DNA from: Kiritimatiellia bacterium | GTDB lineage: Bacteria > Verrucomicrobiota > Kiritimatiellia > RFP12 > DVOR01 | DNA: 25,663 nt | NCBI GenBank assembly: GCA_900771325.1 | Contig: CAAGNN010000066.1 | Span: forward strand, 1 to 25,663 | Direction of reading: 5' to 3' | Part shown: positions 6,224 to 13,380 of the stretch, in pieces | How the letters are laid out: each line of letters begins with the position of its first letter | How positions within the stretch are numbered: position 1 is the first letter of the stretch | The notes under the pieces: model-generated | The model's input: only the letters and a program-made list of their open reading frames with translations | Told to the model about the DNA's origin: nothing | The model's database searches: none | Position numbers and translations under genes: made by a program

Positions 6224-6732
6224 CAGAGCTGCCACTCCAATTCGTCATTGCCCACCGGCAGGGAGATGCGGTTGAGGGGCGCACCATCCGGGCCCAAACG
6301 CTTCTTGGCGGAGGGGAGTTCCTTCGGGGCTTCGCGCTTGGTCTTGGGCGGAAGGGCGGGCTTGGGAGCCGCTTTGGGGGCCGGGGCGGGCTTCACCTCC
6401 GGTGCCGGCGCGGGCTTGACCTCGGGCTCGGGCTTGGCGGCGGGCGCGGGGGTGGGCTTGGCCTTGGGGACCGGCTTGGGTTGGGGTTTGGGCGCGGGTT
6501 TGCTCTCGGCCGGGGCGGGAGCAGGCTGCGCGGGGACCACCACCTGCACGGGCTGGGTCACCGGCGCCGGGCGCGCGGCCTCGGCCAGGCGGGCATCGAG
6601 GAACTTCTCGTTGAGGCTCATCGTGCGCTGCATAATCCAAATGACCGTGCCGCAGATCATCGCCACGATGAGCAACACGGCCAGGGCGATGATGACGAGG
6701 GGCGCGATTGAGGAGCGGGGAGGCGTTTCCAT
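6223..6732 (-). CDS. Single-pass membrane protein with long Pro/Ala/Lys-rich linker
   Basis: The 169-residue protein has a short cytoplasmic tail (METPPRSS), one transmembrane helix (about residues 10-35), a short helix (NEKFLDARLAEAAR), and then about 90 residues of Pro/Ala/Lys/Glu repeats such as KPAPKPQPKPVPKAKP and EVKPAPAPEVKPAPAP. It ends in a small segment, LNRISLPVGNDELEWQL. The layout (inner-membrane anchor plus extended proline-rich periplasm-spanning arm) resembles TonB-type or peptidoglycan-spanning proteins, but there is no TonB C-terminal domain. The conserved-looking tail may be the contact site. It overlaps its downstream neighbour by TGATG and sits 6 bases after the gene upstream of it. 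Function unknown. Confidence 0.75.
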   Translation of the reverse strand: METPPRSSIAPLVIIALAVLLIVAMICGTVIWIMQRTMSLNEKFLDARLAEAARPAPVTQPVQVVVPAQPAPAPAESKPAPKPQPKPVPKAKPTPAPAAKPEPEVKPAPAPEVKPAPAPKAAPKPALPPKTKREAPKELPSAKKRLGPDGAPLNRISLPVGNDELEWQL

Positions 6733-6738
6733 AGCGTC

Positions 6739-7485
6739 TTATTCCGAAGGTGTGGGGTGGAGACGGCGCAGGGCGCGGAGTTTGAGGCGGACGCGCGCGT
6801 CGTCGTAATCATAGATCAGGAGGAAGTCGTCGATCGTGGGGACCGCTTTACGGAAGCGCGCAGTCTGGCGCTGGGCGTGGGTCCAGGCCTTGCGCGCGGC
6901 CGGGTAGAAGCCATTGCGATAGAAGATGTCGCCGGCGTGATCGAAGAGTCCGAGGTTTGAGGGATCGTTCTCCTCTTCGCCTGCCAGCTCGAGGGCGGCA
7001 AGGATGTCCTGGAGCGCGTCGGCCGGGCGGTCGAGGGCGAGGTAGATGCAAGCGCGCGTATCGCGGATGGAAGCCTCGTTCAAGCGCACGCCGCGCAGGA
7101 GCTCTAAGGCTCCGGGAGCATCGCCGGTGGCAATCAGGCGCGTCCAGGCGGCGTTATTGCGCAAGATGTCGCACGTGGGATGGTCGCGCAGCAGGGCTTC
7201 CAGCGTTTGGCAGGAGGGCGAGTTGTTCACGGTCAAGAACGTAGCGGCCGTACTCTCGCAGGCGTAGGCATAGACCTCTTCGCCGGCTTGACGGTAGTCC
7301 GCGGCCCAACCAAAGAGGATCTTCGCCACCTGCGGCGGCGGAAAGACCTCCTCAATCAACTCCATCGCCGGGTAGATTCCCTTCATCAGCCGCTCGTCAA
7401 TCTCCTCGGCACGCGCCGCGCGGCCCAGCGGCAGGAAGCAGAGGGTCAAGAGGGCCAGACGGCAGAGGGAACGGAGGCGGCTCAT
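6739..7485 (-). CDS. Exported helical-repeat (TPR-like) protein
   Basis: The 248-residue protein starts with a signal peptide (MSRLRSLCRLALLTLCFLPL, AxA-type site at ARA near residue 26). The rest is alpha-helical with TPR-like pairs, for example NNAAWTRLIATGDAPGALEL, ACIYLALDRPADALQDILAA and AGDIFYRNGFYPAARKAWTH; the G-x-x-x-A-A-x-x-x-W spacing of the last is typical of TPR. Such repeats serve protein-protein contacts. Its ATG overlaps the O-antigen ligase stop (ATGA), so the two are probably translated together, and a periplasmic partner role for the ligase is a reasonable guess. Not assigned to a named family. Confidence 0.78.
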   Translation of the reverse strand: MSRLRSLCRLALLTLCFLPLGRAARAEEIDERLMKGIYPAMELIEEVFPPPQVAKILFGWAADYRQAGEEVYAYACESTAATFLTVNNSPSCQTLEALLRDHPTCDILRNNAAWTRLIATGDAPGALELLRGVRLNEASIRDTRACIYLALDRPADALQDILAALELAGEEENDPSNLGLFDHAGDIFYRNGFYPAARKAWTHAQRQTARFRKAVPTIDDFLLIYDYDDARVRLKLRALRRLHPTPSE

Positions 7486-9170
7486 TGCGCAGTTCCAACC
7501 GGGGCGGGAGCGGCGGGCTTGACCTTGGGCGTGCCCAGGAGGAAGCCCTCGGCGCAGACGAAGAAGAGACCATAGAGCATCATACAGGCCGGGCTACGGA
7601 AGACCAGGTCGATGAAGCTATGGACAGCGATGAGGGCAGTGCCGACGAAGGCGTAGACGTAGAAGGCGTTGATGCGATTGGGCCAGGTGCGGTCGGCCAG
7701 GTCATCATTCACAAAGATCTGCGGGCTGCGCAGGAGCTGCCAGAGGAAGGGCAGGCAGAGGGCCGCCACGCAGCCGAGCATCAGCCCGAAGCCAACCCAA
7801 CCGTGCTCGGCCAGGAATTGGAGCGTATCGTTGTGAACATTAGCCTGCCCCACGCCCAAGCGCGCCTGGAACCATTCCTGCTCTTCGGGGACGTCCGGAC
7901 GGATGTAGTTGGCATTCAGCCAGCGGAAGCTCCACGCGCCGGTGCCGTACCACGGGTGATCCGCCGCTTGGCGCAGCGCCAAAATGCCCTGATAGCCCGA
8001 GCGCATCAGCAGCGGATGCTCCAGGTAGCTCTGCCACGGGGTGTCGGCAATCTCCATCAACACATTGTCTAGGGCCGGGAGCGTGCCATAGGTGCGCAGC
8101 TGCGTGGCAGCGGCGCGCTCTTCGGGGGTCTTAGCTGCGGCGAGAGCGGCCTTCGCCTCGCGGTTCTGCGTGATGGCATAGATGCGGAAGGCGGCCGTCC
8201 CCAGCGTCACCCCGGCGACAATCAGGAGTAGCAGCGGCACCACCACGCGCCACTTCGGTGCCCAGGAGCCCAAGTAGCGCACCGGAATATAGAGGACCGT
8301 GAAGGCCACCAAAGCCAAGGTGAAGAGCATCCCGGCCCGCGACCCGGAGAGGATGCCCGAGGCCGCGCACAAGATCGCCGTCACACCATAGACCCACGGC
8401 CGCACGCGCGTATGTTCGCGGTGCTCCACGCTCCACAGGAGCATCCCCAACGCCCAAGCCATCACCGCCGGGAAGAAGCAGGCCGCGTGGTTCGGGTAAC
8501 CGAAGGTGGCGAAGAAGAAGGCATTGCTCTTGAGCCCCCAGTAGAGGAACTCGCCGCCCAGGATGAATTGGATGATGCCGGCGATGGCCAGCACCGAGGT
8601 CATCACGCAGACAAAGAGCCCCAGCCGCCGCTTCGAGCGCTTGCGCAGACCGTGCTTGACCGCCAGAAGCGCCGTCAGCACCGGCACAAACCAATTGAGC
8701 ACGCCGAAGGCCTCGTCCGAGCGCAAACAGCCCGGCAACCATGCCCACGGGGCCGAGCCCACCGGCAGGAAGGCCGCCGCCGCAGGATTGTCCGGGCGGA
8801 TCGCCATTGCCTCAGCCGTCCCGGGCGCCTGCAACCAGGCAAAGGCCGGGGAGACCACACGCCAGGCCTGCTCCTGCACCTGCCACTCCAGGAAGGTGCC
8901 GCCGTTGAGCCATTGGAGGAAGAGAAAGAGCATCAAGAGCCCTGAGAGCCAGGTGAGCGGATCGCGCACGAGCCCGCGCACCACCCGCTGCCGCGCATCG
9001 AAGAGCGACTCCGTGCGCCCCTGCTCCGGAAAGACGAGCATCACCTCGGCCAACAGCAGCGCGAACCAGAGCGCCCACGGGCTCAGCCACTTGGCCACAA
9101 TGCCCCCACCCAACCACGTAAAGAGCGTCAACAGCAACGCCACCAGCCCCAACAACAACTGCCGAATCAT
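7482..9170 (-). CDS. O-antigen ligase / polymerase family protein (Wzy_C domain)
   Basis: The 562-residue polytopic inner-membrane protein has about ten to twelve hydrophobic segments. Family marks are TFGYPNHAACFFPA (about 222-235), the SGSRAG motif in a membrane segment (275-280), a large periplasmic loop (about 335-440) with YGTGAWSFRWLN, and HNDTLQFLAEHGWVGFG (446-462). These are hallmarks of the WaaL/Wzy/PglL-like superfamily, which transfers or polymerises undecaprenyl-linked glycans at the periplasmic face. Whether it ligates O-antigen to lipid A, polymerises glycan or glycosylates protein cannot be decided by sequence. The start at 9170 has a strong AGGAGAAGG ribosome binding site; the longer frame is rejected because it runs through the HNH gene. 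The lipid A acyltransferase in the same operon favours an LPS role. Confidence 0.85.
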   Translation of the reverse strand: MIRQLLLGLVALLLTLFTWLGGGIVAKWLSPWALWFALLLAEVMLVFPEQGRTESLFDARQRVVRGLVRDPLTWLSGLLMLFLFLQWLNGGTFLEWQVQEQAWRVVSPAFAWLQAPGTAEAMAIRPDNPAAAAFLPVGSAPWAWLPGCLRSDEAFGVLNWFVPVLTALLAVKHGLRKRSKRRLGLFVCVMTSVLAIAGIIQFILGGEFLYWGLKSNAFFFATFGYPNHAACFFPAVMAWALGMLLWSVEHREHTRVRPWVYGVTAILCAASGILSGSRAGMLFTLALVAFTVLYIPVRYLGSWAPKWRVVVPLLLLIVAGVTLGTAAFRIYAITQNREAKAALAAAKTPEERAAATQLRTYGTLPALDNVLMEIADTPWQSYLEHPLLMRSGYQGILALRQAADHPWYGTGAWSFRWLNANYIRPDVPEEQEWFQARLGVGQANVHNDTLQFLAEHGWVGFGLMLGCVAALCLPFLWQLLRSPQIFVNDDLADRTWPNRINAFYVYAFVGTALIAVHSFIDLVFRSPACMMLYGLFFVCAEGFLLGTPKVKPAAPAPVGTAQ

Positions 9171-9192
9171 CGTCCTTCTCCTCTCACGCGGC

Positions 9193-9489
9193 CTACAGCT
9201 CGTCCTCGCCCAGCCCCAATTGGTCCAAAATCTGCTCGGCGGGAGTCTGCGCGGCCTTCGCCTGATTGCACGCAAAGCACGCGGGCACCACATTGCCCTT
9301 GGTCGATGTCCCCCCGCGCGCCACAGGGATCAGGTGGTCCATCGTCAACTGCGCCGGCGCGAAGTGCCCGTGGCAATAGTGGCACTCGCCCTTGGCCAAC
9401 TGCGCCTTCCACCAAGGGCTTGCGCGCAGCTGCCGGGCCCGCTCCCGTTCGCGGCGCATGTGCGCACTATCAGCCGGCTGATACCACAT
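9193..9489 (-). CDS. Small HNH endonuclease
   Basis: The 98-residue protein is a compact HNH nuclease: zinc-knuckle cysteines C36-x2-C39 (CHYCHG), the catalytic DH pair D51-H52 in LTMDHLIPVARGG, N66 in KGNVVPACFAC, a second knuckle C71-x2-C74 and then NQAK. All metal- and DNA-contacting positions look intact. An N-terminal RERERARQLR stretch may bind DNA. It starts 3 bases after the LpxL stop and ends 22 bases before the O-antigen ligase, so it is embedded in an envelope operon. Similar stand-alone HNH proteins occur widely with no known role. It could be a domesticated nuclease or a mobile passenger; no intron or intein is seen nearby. Confidence 0.87.
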   Translation of the reverse strand: MWYQPADSAHMRRERERARQLRASPWWKAQLAKGECHYCHGHFAPAQLTMDHLIPVARGGTSTKGNVVPACFACNQAKAAQTPAEQILDQLGLGEDEL

Positions 9490-9492
9490 CGC

Positions 9493-10395
9493 TCAACGCT
9501 CCGGCACTTGCGGCACCGGGATGCCCCGGAAGCGTCGATGAAGCCACAGATACTGATCCGGCGCGCGGCGAATAACCTCCTCCAGACGCTTGATTAACTC
9601 CGCCGTCACCGATTCCAGAGTCGCCCCCGGCGTGGGGTAAATGGGCTCGCCAATCACCACCATCTCATACTTCAGGTGGCCCTTACGCAGGAAGCCGCCA
9701 ACCACAATCGGCGCGCCCGTGCGCAGGTGCAACCGCGCGGGCGAGGTGTAGACCGAGAGCGTGTGCCCAAAGAAGGGCACCTTAACCCCATTCGAGCAAA
9801 ACTGATCGAAGAGAATCACCAACGCCGCGTTCTGCTCCTTCCACTGATGCATTGCCGAGGCCGAAAAGCCGTGGCGCTTGGGGATAATCGTCACCCCGCC
9901 GCGAAAGTTATGGCGCTCCAAGAAATGTTGAATATAGGGGTTGTCCATCAACCGCGCCACGGCGAAGAGCGGCCGCACCGAGGTAATCGCCGTCGTCCCC
10001 GCCTCCCAGGCTCCCAGGTGCCCCGTCGCCAAAATAATCGGCGCCTTCGGGTTGAAAATCAGCGCCTTGGCCGTCGGCGACATCGTCAGCTGCACATACT
10101 TCTCCCAGGTCTTGTGCGTGACCACGTCCGAAATCCGCAGTGCCTCGCAGATGTGCCCGGCAAAGTGCCCCAACGAATTGCGCGCAATCAGATAAGCCTC
10201 CCGGCGCGTCTTGGCCAGACCCGCAATCAGCACATTATCCGTTGCCGTCCGCGCCCGCCGCGTCCAGCGAAAGAGCGCAAACACGCCAACACCGACCCCT
10301 CGCCCAATCCCATAGGCCCACCCCACCGGCACAATCCGATAGAGCCACCATAAACTAGCGACCAGCAGATATTCAAGATACATTACAGCGCGCAT
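9493..10395 (-). CDS. Lipid A biosynthesis (lauroyl) acyltransferase, LpxL/HtrB family
   Basis: The 300-residue protein has an N-terminal hydrophobic anchor (about residues 5-42) and the acyltransferase signature HLGAWE at 126-131, whose His and Glu are the catalytic HX4(D/E) pair. Downstream markers of the family are IPKRHGFSASAMHQWKEQNA and ALVILFDQFCSNGVKVPFFG. The enzyme adds a secondary acyl chain to a lipid A precursor at the cytoplasmic face of the inner membrane, so the organism should make lipid A. It heads the seven-gene operon reaching to 5104. Two starts are possible, ATG 10395 and ATG 10383; an extended -10 box ends only 9 bases before the first, so either a leaderless message or a 14-base leader without Shine-Dalgarno is implied. 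Confidence 0.88.
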   Translation of the reverse strand: MRAVMYLEYLLVASLWWLYRIVPVGWAYGIGRGVGVGVFALFRWTRRARTATDNVLIAGLAKTRREAYLIARNSLGHFAGHICEALRISDVVTHKTWEKYVQLTMSPTAKALIFNPKAPIILATGHLGAWEAGTTAITSVRPLFAVARLMDNPYIQHFLERHNFRGGVTIIPKRHGFSASAMHQWKEQNAALVILFDQFCSNGVKVPFFGHTLSVYTSPARLHLRTGAPIVVGGFLRKGHLKYEMVVIGEPIYPTPGATLESVTAELIKRLEEVIRRAPDQYLWLHRRFRGIPVPQVPER

Positions 10396-10403
10396 ACGGG
10401 CCC

Positions 10404-10412
10404 ATTATAGCA
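10404..10412 (-). promoter_or_regulatory. Extended -10 promoter of the envelope operon
   Basis: The minus strand reads TGTGCTATAATGGG, with a perfect TATAAT at 10409-10404 and an upstream TG. The region 17 bases further up does not resemble TTGACA. The same TGTGCTATAnT is found before tlpA at 20784. Confidence 0.6.
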
Positions 10413-10509
10413 CAACGCTTCCGCACGCGCACACCTTTTTCACGTGCGTGAGAGGGGTGAAGGGTGAACGGTGGTGCCTCCGGCGCGTGAGGGTCGGCAT
10501 CGTACATCG

Positions 10510-10623
10510 GTCTGCTCCGCTAGGCCATCCGCCCCGGGTCCGAGGTCAACCCGCCCCGGGTCCGAGGTCAACCCGGGGCGGATGCGAGGTGAACCCGCCC
10601 CGGGTGGCCTGGCGGAGCAGGCC
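10510..10623. repeat. Repeat island B: hairpin modules flanking a CCGCCCCGGGT array
   Basis: A degenerate hairpin module (TCTGCTCCGCTAGGCC, 10511-10526) is followed by two direct CCGCCCCGGGTCCGAGGTCA units, an inverted ACCCGGGGCGGATGCGAGGT unit and another direct unit up to about 10605. It closes with an intact GGCCTGGCGGAGCAGGCC (10606-10623), the reverse complement of the module at 3109. Degenerate GTGAACG heptamers precede it near 10456. The 10410-10740 stretch contains no gene. Confidence 0.82.
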
Positions 10624-10635
10624 AATGCACAACTC

Positions 10636-10683
10636 TTACAACCCGCCTTTGCGGGCCTTTCTTTGTCTTCTTTGTGGTTAAAT
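10636..10683. repeat. Short hairpin and CAAAGAA-rich tract
   Basis: CCCGC, CTTT, GCGGG form a small stem-loop followed on the plus strand by CCTTTCTTTGTCTTC, terminator-like but with no gene ending into it. Read on the minus strand the tract is TTTAACCACAAAGAAGACAA, a phrase of the kind found in intergenic DNA of other bacteria. Another degenerate CCGCCCCGGG copy follows at 10698-10708. Confidence 0.35.
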
Positions 10684-10758
10684 CCTGCGTAACCACCCGC
10701 CCCGGGGCGAAGGTGAAGGAGGCCCAGGTGCGAGGTTGATTGGGAAGCGTGGAGACAC

Positions 10759-11058
10759 TTAGAGGAGTGCGTAGAGGATGGCGAGCACGGCAGCGCTGTA
10801 GAGTGCCGAGATGACATCGTCAAAGAGTACGCCAAAGGCGGTATGGAGATTACAATCGATATATCGCGCGCCAGGCAATTTGATGGCATCAAGGATACGG
10901 AAGAGCAGAAAGCCGATGAGGATGGTTTGGGGAGAGAGGGGAAATAATGGCAGGAGCGTGACGGTTAAGGCACCAACAATCTCATCCAAGACAAAATGCG
11001 AGGGGTCAGGGGTCCCCCAATAGGCCTGTGCCCAGGGGGTCAAGCGATAGTGTGCCAC
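10759..11058 (-). pseudogene. pgpA: Phosphatidylglycerophosphatase A, 5'-truncated
   Basis: The readable 99 residues match the C-terminal two thirds of PgpA, the membrane enzyme that dephosphorylates phosphatidylglycerophosphate: DPSHFVLDEIVGALTV (18-33), RILDAIKLPGAR (54-65) and the acidic FGVLFDDVISALYS motif (75-88), with hydrophobic segments between. Family members are about 150-170 residues and begin with a G[TS]-rich PGTxGS segment, which is absent here. The only available start, a GTG at 11058, overlaps the first base of an IS-end-like sequence (11058 onward), so the break point and the repeat coincide. The missing 5' part is not found beyond the repeat up to the amt gene. I call it a truncated pseudogene, unless a functional short form is made. 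Confidence 0.72.
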
Positions 11059-11182
11059 ACCCTTATCCCGGAAATTTCCAGGATAAATTATCCCTAACAG
11101 GGGGCAAGGCCAATGGGCAATAGGGGAAAATAAATCTTGGAAGGGGACACCCTTATTCCGGATTTTGTCAGGAAGAAGGGTG
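11058..11182. mobile_element. IS-derived MITE-like element (125 bp)
   Basis: It starts CACCCTTATCCCGG and ends GAAGGGTG, giving short terminal inverted repeats. The first 89 bases (to 11146) are the inverted copy of 14640-14727, the right end of the IS at 13679, with few differences. The rest (11148-11182) resembles that IS's left end, including CCGGATTTTGTCAGG, and folds as a hairpin with 8 + 4 paired bases. The two ends lie in the same inward orientation, so this is a rearranged remnant rather than a simple internal-deletion copy. No target duplication is visible. Confidence 0.7.
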
Positions 11183-11283
11183 TTTACCTCCTCGAAGTTT
11201 TCTCAAGAAGAAGGTTTATCTCTGGTAGGAAGTGCTACTTTTTCTCCCGCTGCCCTTGTTGCTCCTTCGCCGTGTAAGGCGCT

Positions 11284-11323
11284 GAAAATAGAAAAAGGCG
11301 GCGGGCAATGCCCGCGCGCCTTG
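11284..11323 (-). terminator. Rho-independent terminator of glnK-amt
   Basis: On the minus strand AAGGCGCGCGGGC pairs with GCCCGCCGCCTT (one bulged base) around ATT, followed by TTTCTATTTT. It lies 30 bases past the amt stop. The region between it and the element at 11182 (about 100 bases) shows nothing recognisable. Confidence 0.9.
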
Positions 11324-11352
11324 CAGTAGTCAGAGATTGAACTGTATCTTGT

Positions 11353-12672
11353 TTATTGGTTTGTGAAGATCTGGAAGCCGGCGTAGGCCTCGTTGTTGTG
11401 TTCGCCGAGGTCGAGGCCGCGGAGTTCCTCTGCCTCGCTCACGCGGATGCCGAGGGTCACTTTGAGGAGGGCAAAGAGGACTAGGGCGCAGGCAAAGGCC
11501 GCCGCGAAGACCACCGCGATGCCGAGCAGTTGCGTGGTAAAGGCGTAGTCCGGCGAGCAGACGCCCACGGCCAGGGTGCCGAGGATGCCGCCGCAGAGGT
11601 GAACCGAGAGGGCGCCGACGGGGTCGTCGAGCCCCAGACGGTCGAACATCATCACGGCGGGGACGACCATCGCCCCGCCAATGGCCCCGATGGCGAGCGC
11701 GGCGGGGATCGAGACGCAGTCGGCACCGGCGGTGATGGCCACGAGGCCCACCAGGCAGCCGTTGAGGGTCATCGAGAGGTCGGGCTTGCCGAGAAGGATC
11801 TGGCTCATCAGCATTGCGCAGACCGTGCCGGTGCAGGCGCCGAGGGAGGTCGTCACCAGGACATAGCTCACGCCACGGGGGTCGGCGCTAAAGACGCTGC
11901 CGCCGTTGAAGCCGAACCACCCGAACCAGAGGAGGAAGACGCCGATGGTCGCCAGCGGCATACTGTGGCCGGGGATGGCGAGCGGTCGGCCCGAGGCATC
12001 ATACTTGCCAATGCGCGGCCCCAGGAGCAGCACGCCGGCCAAGGCGCCCGCGCCGCCGACGGTGTGGACGAAGGCCGAGCCGGCCAGGTCGTGGAAGCCC
12101 ATCTGTTGCAGCCAGCCGCCGCCCCAGCCCCAGGAGCCGATGAGCGGGTAGACCACCGCCGCGTAGAGGCAGGTGAAGAGGAGGAAGGAGTTGAGCTTGA
12201 CGCGCTCTGCCACGGCGCCCGAGACGATGGTGGCGGCCGTTGCGGCGAACATTCCCTGGAAGAGGAAGTCGGTCCAGTAGGTGTAAGCGCCGTTGTGGAG
12301 CATCAGGTTGGCGGTGCCGGGCTCGGAGACGCCCCAGCCGGCAAAGCCAATCACGCGCCCAAGCAGCCAATTCGCCTCCCCGGGATACATCAGCGCGAAA
12401 CCGCAGAGGGCGTAGGTCAGGAGGCCAATGCAGGGCACCAGCAGGTTCTTGAAGAGGATATTGGTGCAGTTCTTCGCCCGCGCCAGGCCCGACTCCACCG
12501 TCGCAAAGCCTAGGTTCATCACAAAGACGAGCATCGCGGCAATCATAATCCACAGGTTATCCACCCGAAAGACAATCTCCGCCGGCGTGCTACCCGCGCC
12601 GGTGACCGCCTCCTGCGCGCCAACTACGCCGGTTGCCAGCACCGCACTCGAAACCATCCAAAGCCGTTTCAT
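11353..12672 (-). CDS. amt: Ammonium transporter (Amt/MEP/Rh family)
   Basis: The 439-residue membrane protein begins with a signal-like segment (MKRLWMVSSAVLATGVVGAQ) and then shows the eleven-helix Amt pattern: NLWIMIAAMLVFVMNLGFAT, ESGLARAKNCTNIL, FQGMFAATAATIVSGAVAER, HTVGGAGALAGVLLLGPRIG, WFGFNGGSV and HLCGGILGTLAVG. The pore histidine region is represented by FVHTVGG and SVHLCGG. It conducts ammonium/ammonia into the cell and is gated by PII proteins. The start at 12672 follows AAGGAAG; the longer frame upstream is Ser/Arg-rich shadow sequence through glnK. It lies 22 bases after glnK in the classic glnK-amt pair, so both share the sigma54 promoter at 13064. The C-terminal GLDLGEHNNEAYAGF is typical of the family. 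Confidence 0.95.
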   Translation of the reverse strand: MKRLWMVSSAVLATGVVGAQEAVTGAGSTPAEIVFRVDNLWIMIAAMLVFVMNLGFATVESGLARAKNCTNILFKNLLVPCIGLLTYALCGFALMYPGEANWLLGRVIGFAGWGVSEPGTANLMLHNGAYTYWTDFLFQGMFAATAATIVSGAVAERVKLNSFLLFTCLYAAVVYPLIGSWGWGGGWLQQMGFHDLAGSAFVHTVGGAGALAGVLLLGPRIGKYDASGRPLAIPGHSMPLATIGVFLLWFGWFGFNGGSVFSADPRGVSYVLVTTSLGACTGTVCAMLMSQILLGKPDLSMTLNGCLVGLVAITAGADCVSIPAALAIGAIGGAMVVPAVMMFDRLGLDDPVGALSVHLCGGILGTLAVGVCSPDYAFTTQLLGIAVVFAAAFACALVLFALLKVTLGIRVSEAEELRGLDLGEHNNEAYAGFQIFTNQ

Positions 12673-12694
12673 CGTTCTACTTCCTTCCCATGCC

Positions 12695-13036
12695 TTAACC
12701 AATCGCCGCAGCCCCGCGTTCGCCCGTGCGGATGCGGATGCACTCCTCCATCGGCAAGACGAAGATCTTGCCGTCGCCAATCGTATCGGTCCGCGCCCCG
12801 GCAATAATCGCCTCGACCGTGGTCTCGACAAAGTCGTCGTTCACCGCGATCGCCAGACGCACCTTGTGCAGCAGATTGACCTCCGTCTGCGTGCCGCGAT
12901 AGGCCGCCACATAGCCCTTCTGCTGGCCGCAGCCCAGGGCATTGGTAATTGAGAGCTTGTAAATCTCCCGAGCAAAGAGCTCGCGCTTGACCGCGTTCAC
13001 CCGCTCAGGCTTGATGTAGGCAATAATGAGCTTCAT
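12695..13036 (-). CDS. glnK: Nitrogen regulatory protein PII (GlnK/GlnB family), Tyr51 replaced
   Basis: The 113-residue protein is a PII trimer subunit that binds ATP/ADP and 2-oxoglutarate and usually gates the adjacent Amt. It shows MKLIIAYIKPERVNAVKREL at the start, GQQKGYVAAYRG leading into the T-loop, and the C-terminal ATP-binding signature GDGKIFVLPMEECIRIRTGE. Q39, the 2-oxoglutarate contact, is conserved. Position 51, the tyrosine uridylylated in proteobacteria and adenylylated in actinobacteria, is Thr (RGTQTEV), so control by GlnD at that residue is excluded. The start at 13036 has AAGGAG seven bases upstream and is preceded by a consensus RpoN site. Whether it is called glnK or glnB is convention; linkage to amt favours glnK. 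Confidence 0.93.
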   Translation of the reverse strand: MKLIIAYIKPERVNAVKRELFAREIYKLSITNALGCGQQKGYVAAYRGTQTEVNLLHKVRLAIAVNDDFVETTVEAIIAGARTDTIGDGKIFVLPMEECIRIRTGERGAAAIG

Positions 13037-13063
13037 AGCACTCCTTGAGTTAACACCCTCCTT

Positions 13064-13079
13064 TGCAACCGCCGTGCCA
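13064..13079 (-). promoter_or_regulatory. Consensus sigma54 (RpoN) promoter for glnK-amt
   Basis: The minus strand reads TGGCACGGCGGTTGCA, an exact match to TGGCAC-N5-TTGCA with GG and GC 10 bases apart. Initiation about 12 bases after the GC falls near 13053, leaving a short leader with the AAGGAG ribosome binding site of glnK. An enhancer-binding site for an NtrC-type activator would be expected upstream but is not recognised; upstream is a repeat island. Confidence 0.85.
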
Positions 13080-13229
13080 AATCGGCTGCAAAGCGAAGCA
13101 AAGACGATCTCAAGCCGCCGAAGGCCGCCCATCACGCCCCAGCGCGCCCAAAACATTCCCCCTAACGCCCCCGCGCCCCCTACCCATCCGCCACAAAATG
13201 TAAACCCACCCCGCCCGCTTTACATTTTT

Positions 13230-13307
13230 GTCCGCCCCGGGTTCGAGGTCAATCCGCCCCGGGTCCAAGGTGAACCCGGGGCGGATGCGCGGTGAACCCG
13301 GGGCGAG
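13230..13307. repeat. Repeat island C: CCGCCCCGGGT array
   Basis: Two direct units (CCGCCCCGGGTTCGAGGTCA and a CAAGG variant) are followed by two inverted units (ACCCGGGGCGGATGCGCGGT and ACCCGGGGCGAGTGG). It is preceded by CGCTTTACATTTTTG, shared with 3439-3454. Direct and inverted units can pair into a long GC-rich hairpin. The stretch 13080-13678 contains no gene. Confidence 0.85.
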
Positions 13308-13380
13308 TGGCGTGGGCGGGGTGTGCTCCACCTTGGGCCCGGAGGGGGCCACCCGTGAGCCGCCAGTTCTTTGTCCTGTG

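Noticed and set aside
10636..10660. Terminator for an upstream plus-strand gene
   Set aside because: The small stem with a T-rich tail has no plus-strand gene ending before it.
11530..12513. 327-residue open frame on the plus strand
   Set aside because: It is antisense to amt and has no family resemblance.
12673..12831. N-terminal extension of amt
   Set aside because: Ser/Arg-rich sequence overlapping glnK in another frame; the start at 12672 has a ribosome binding site and the correct N-terminus.
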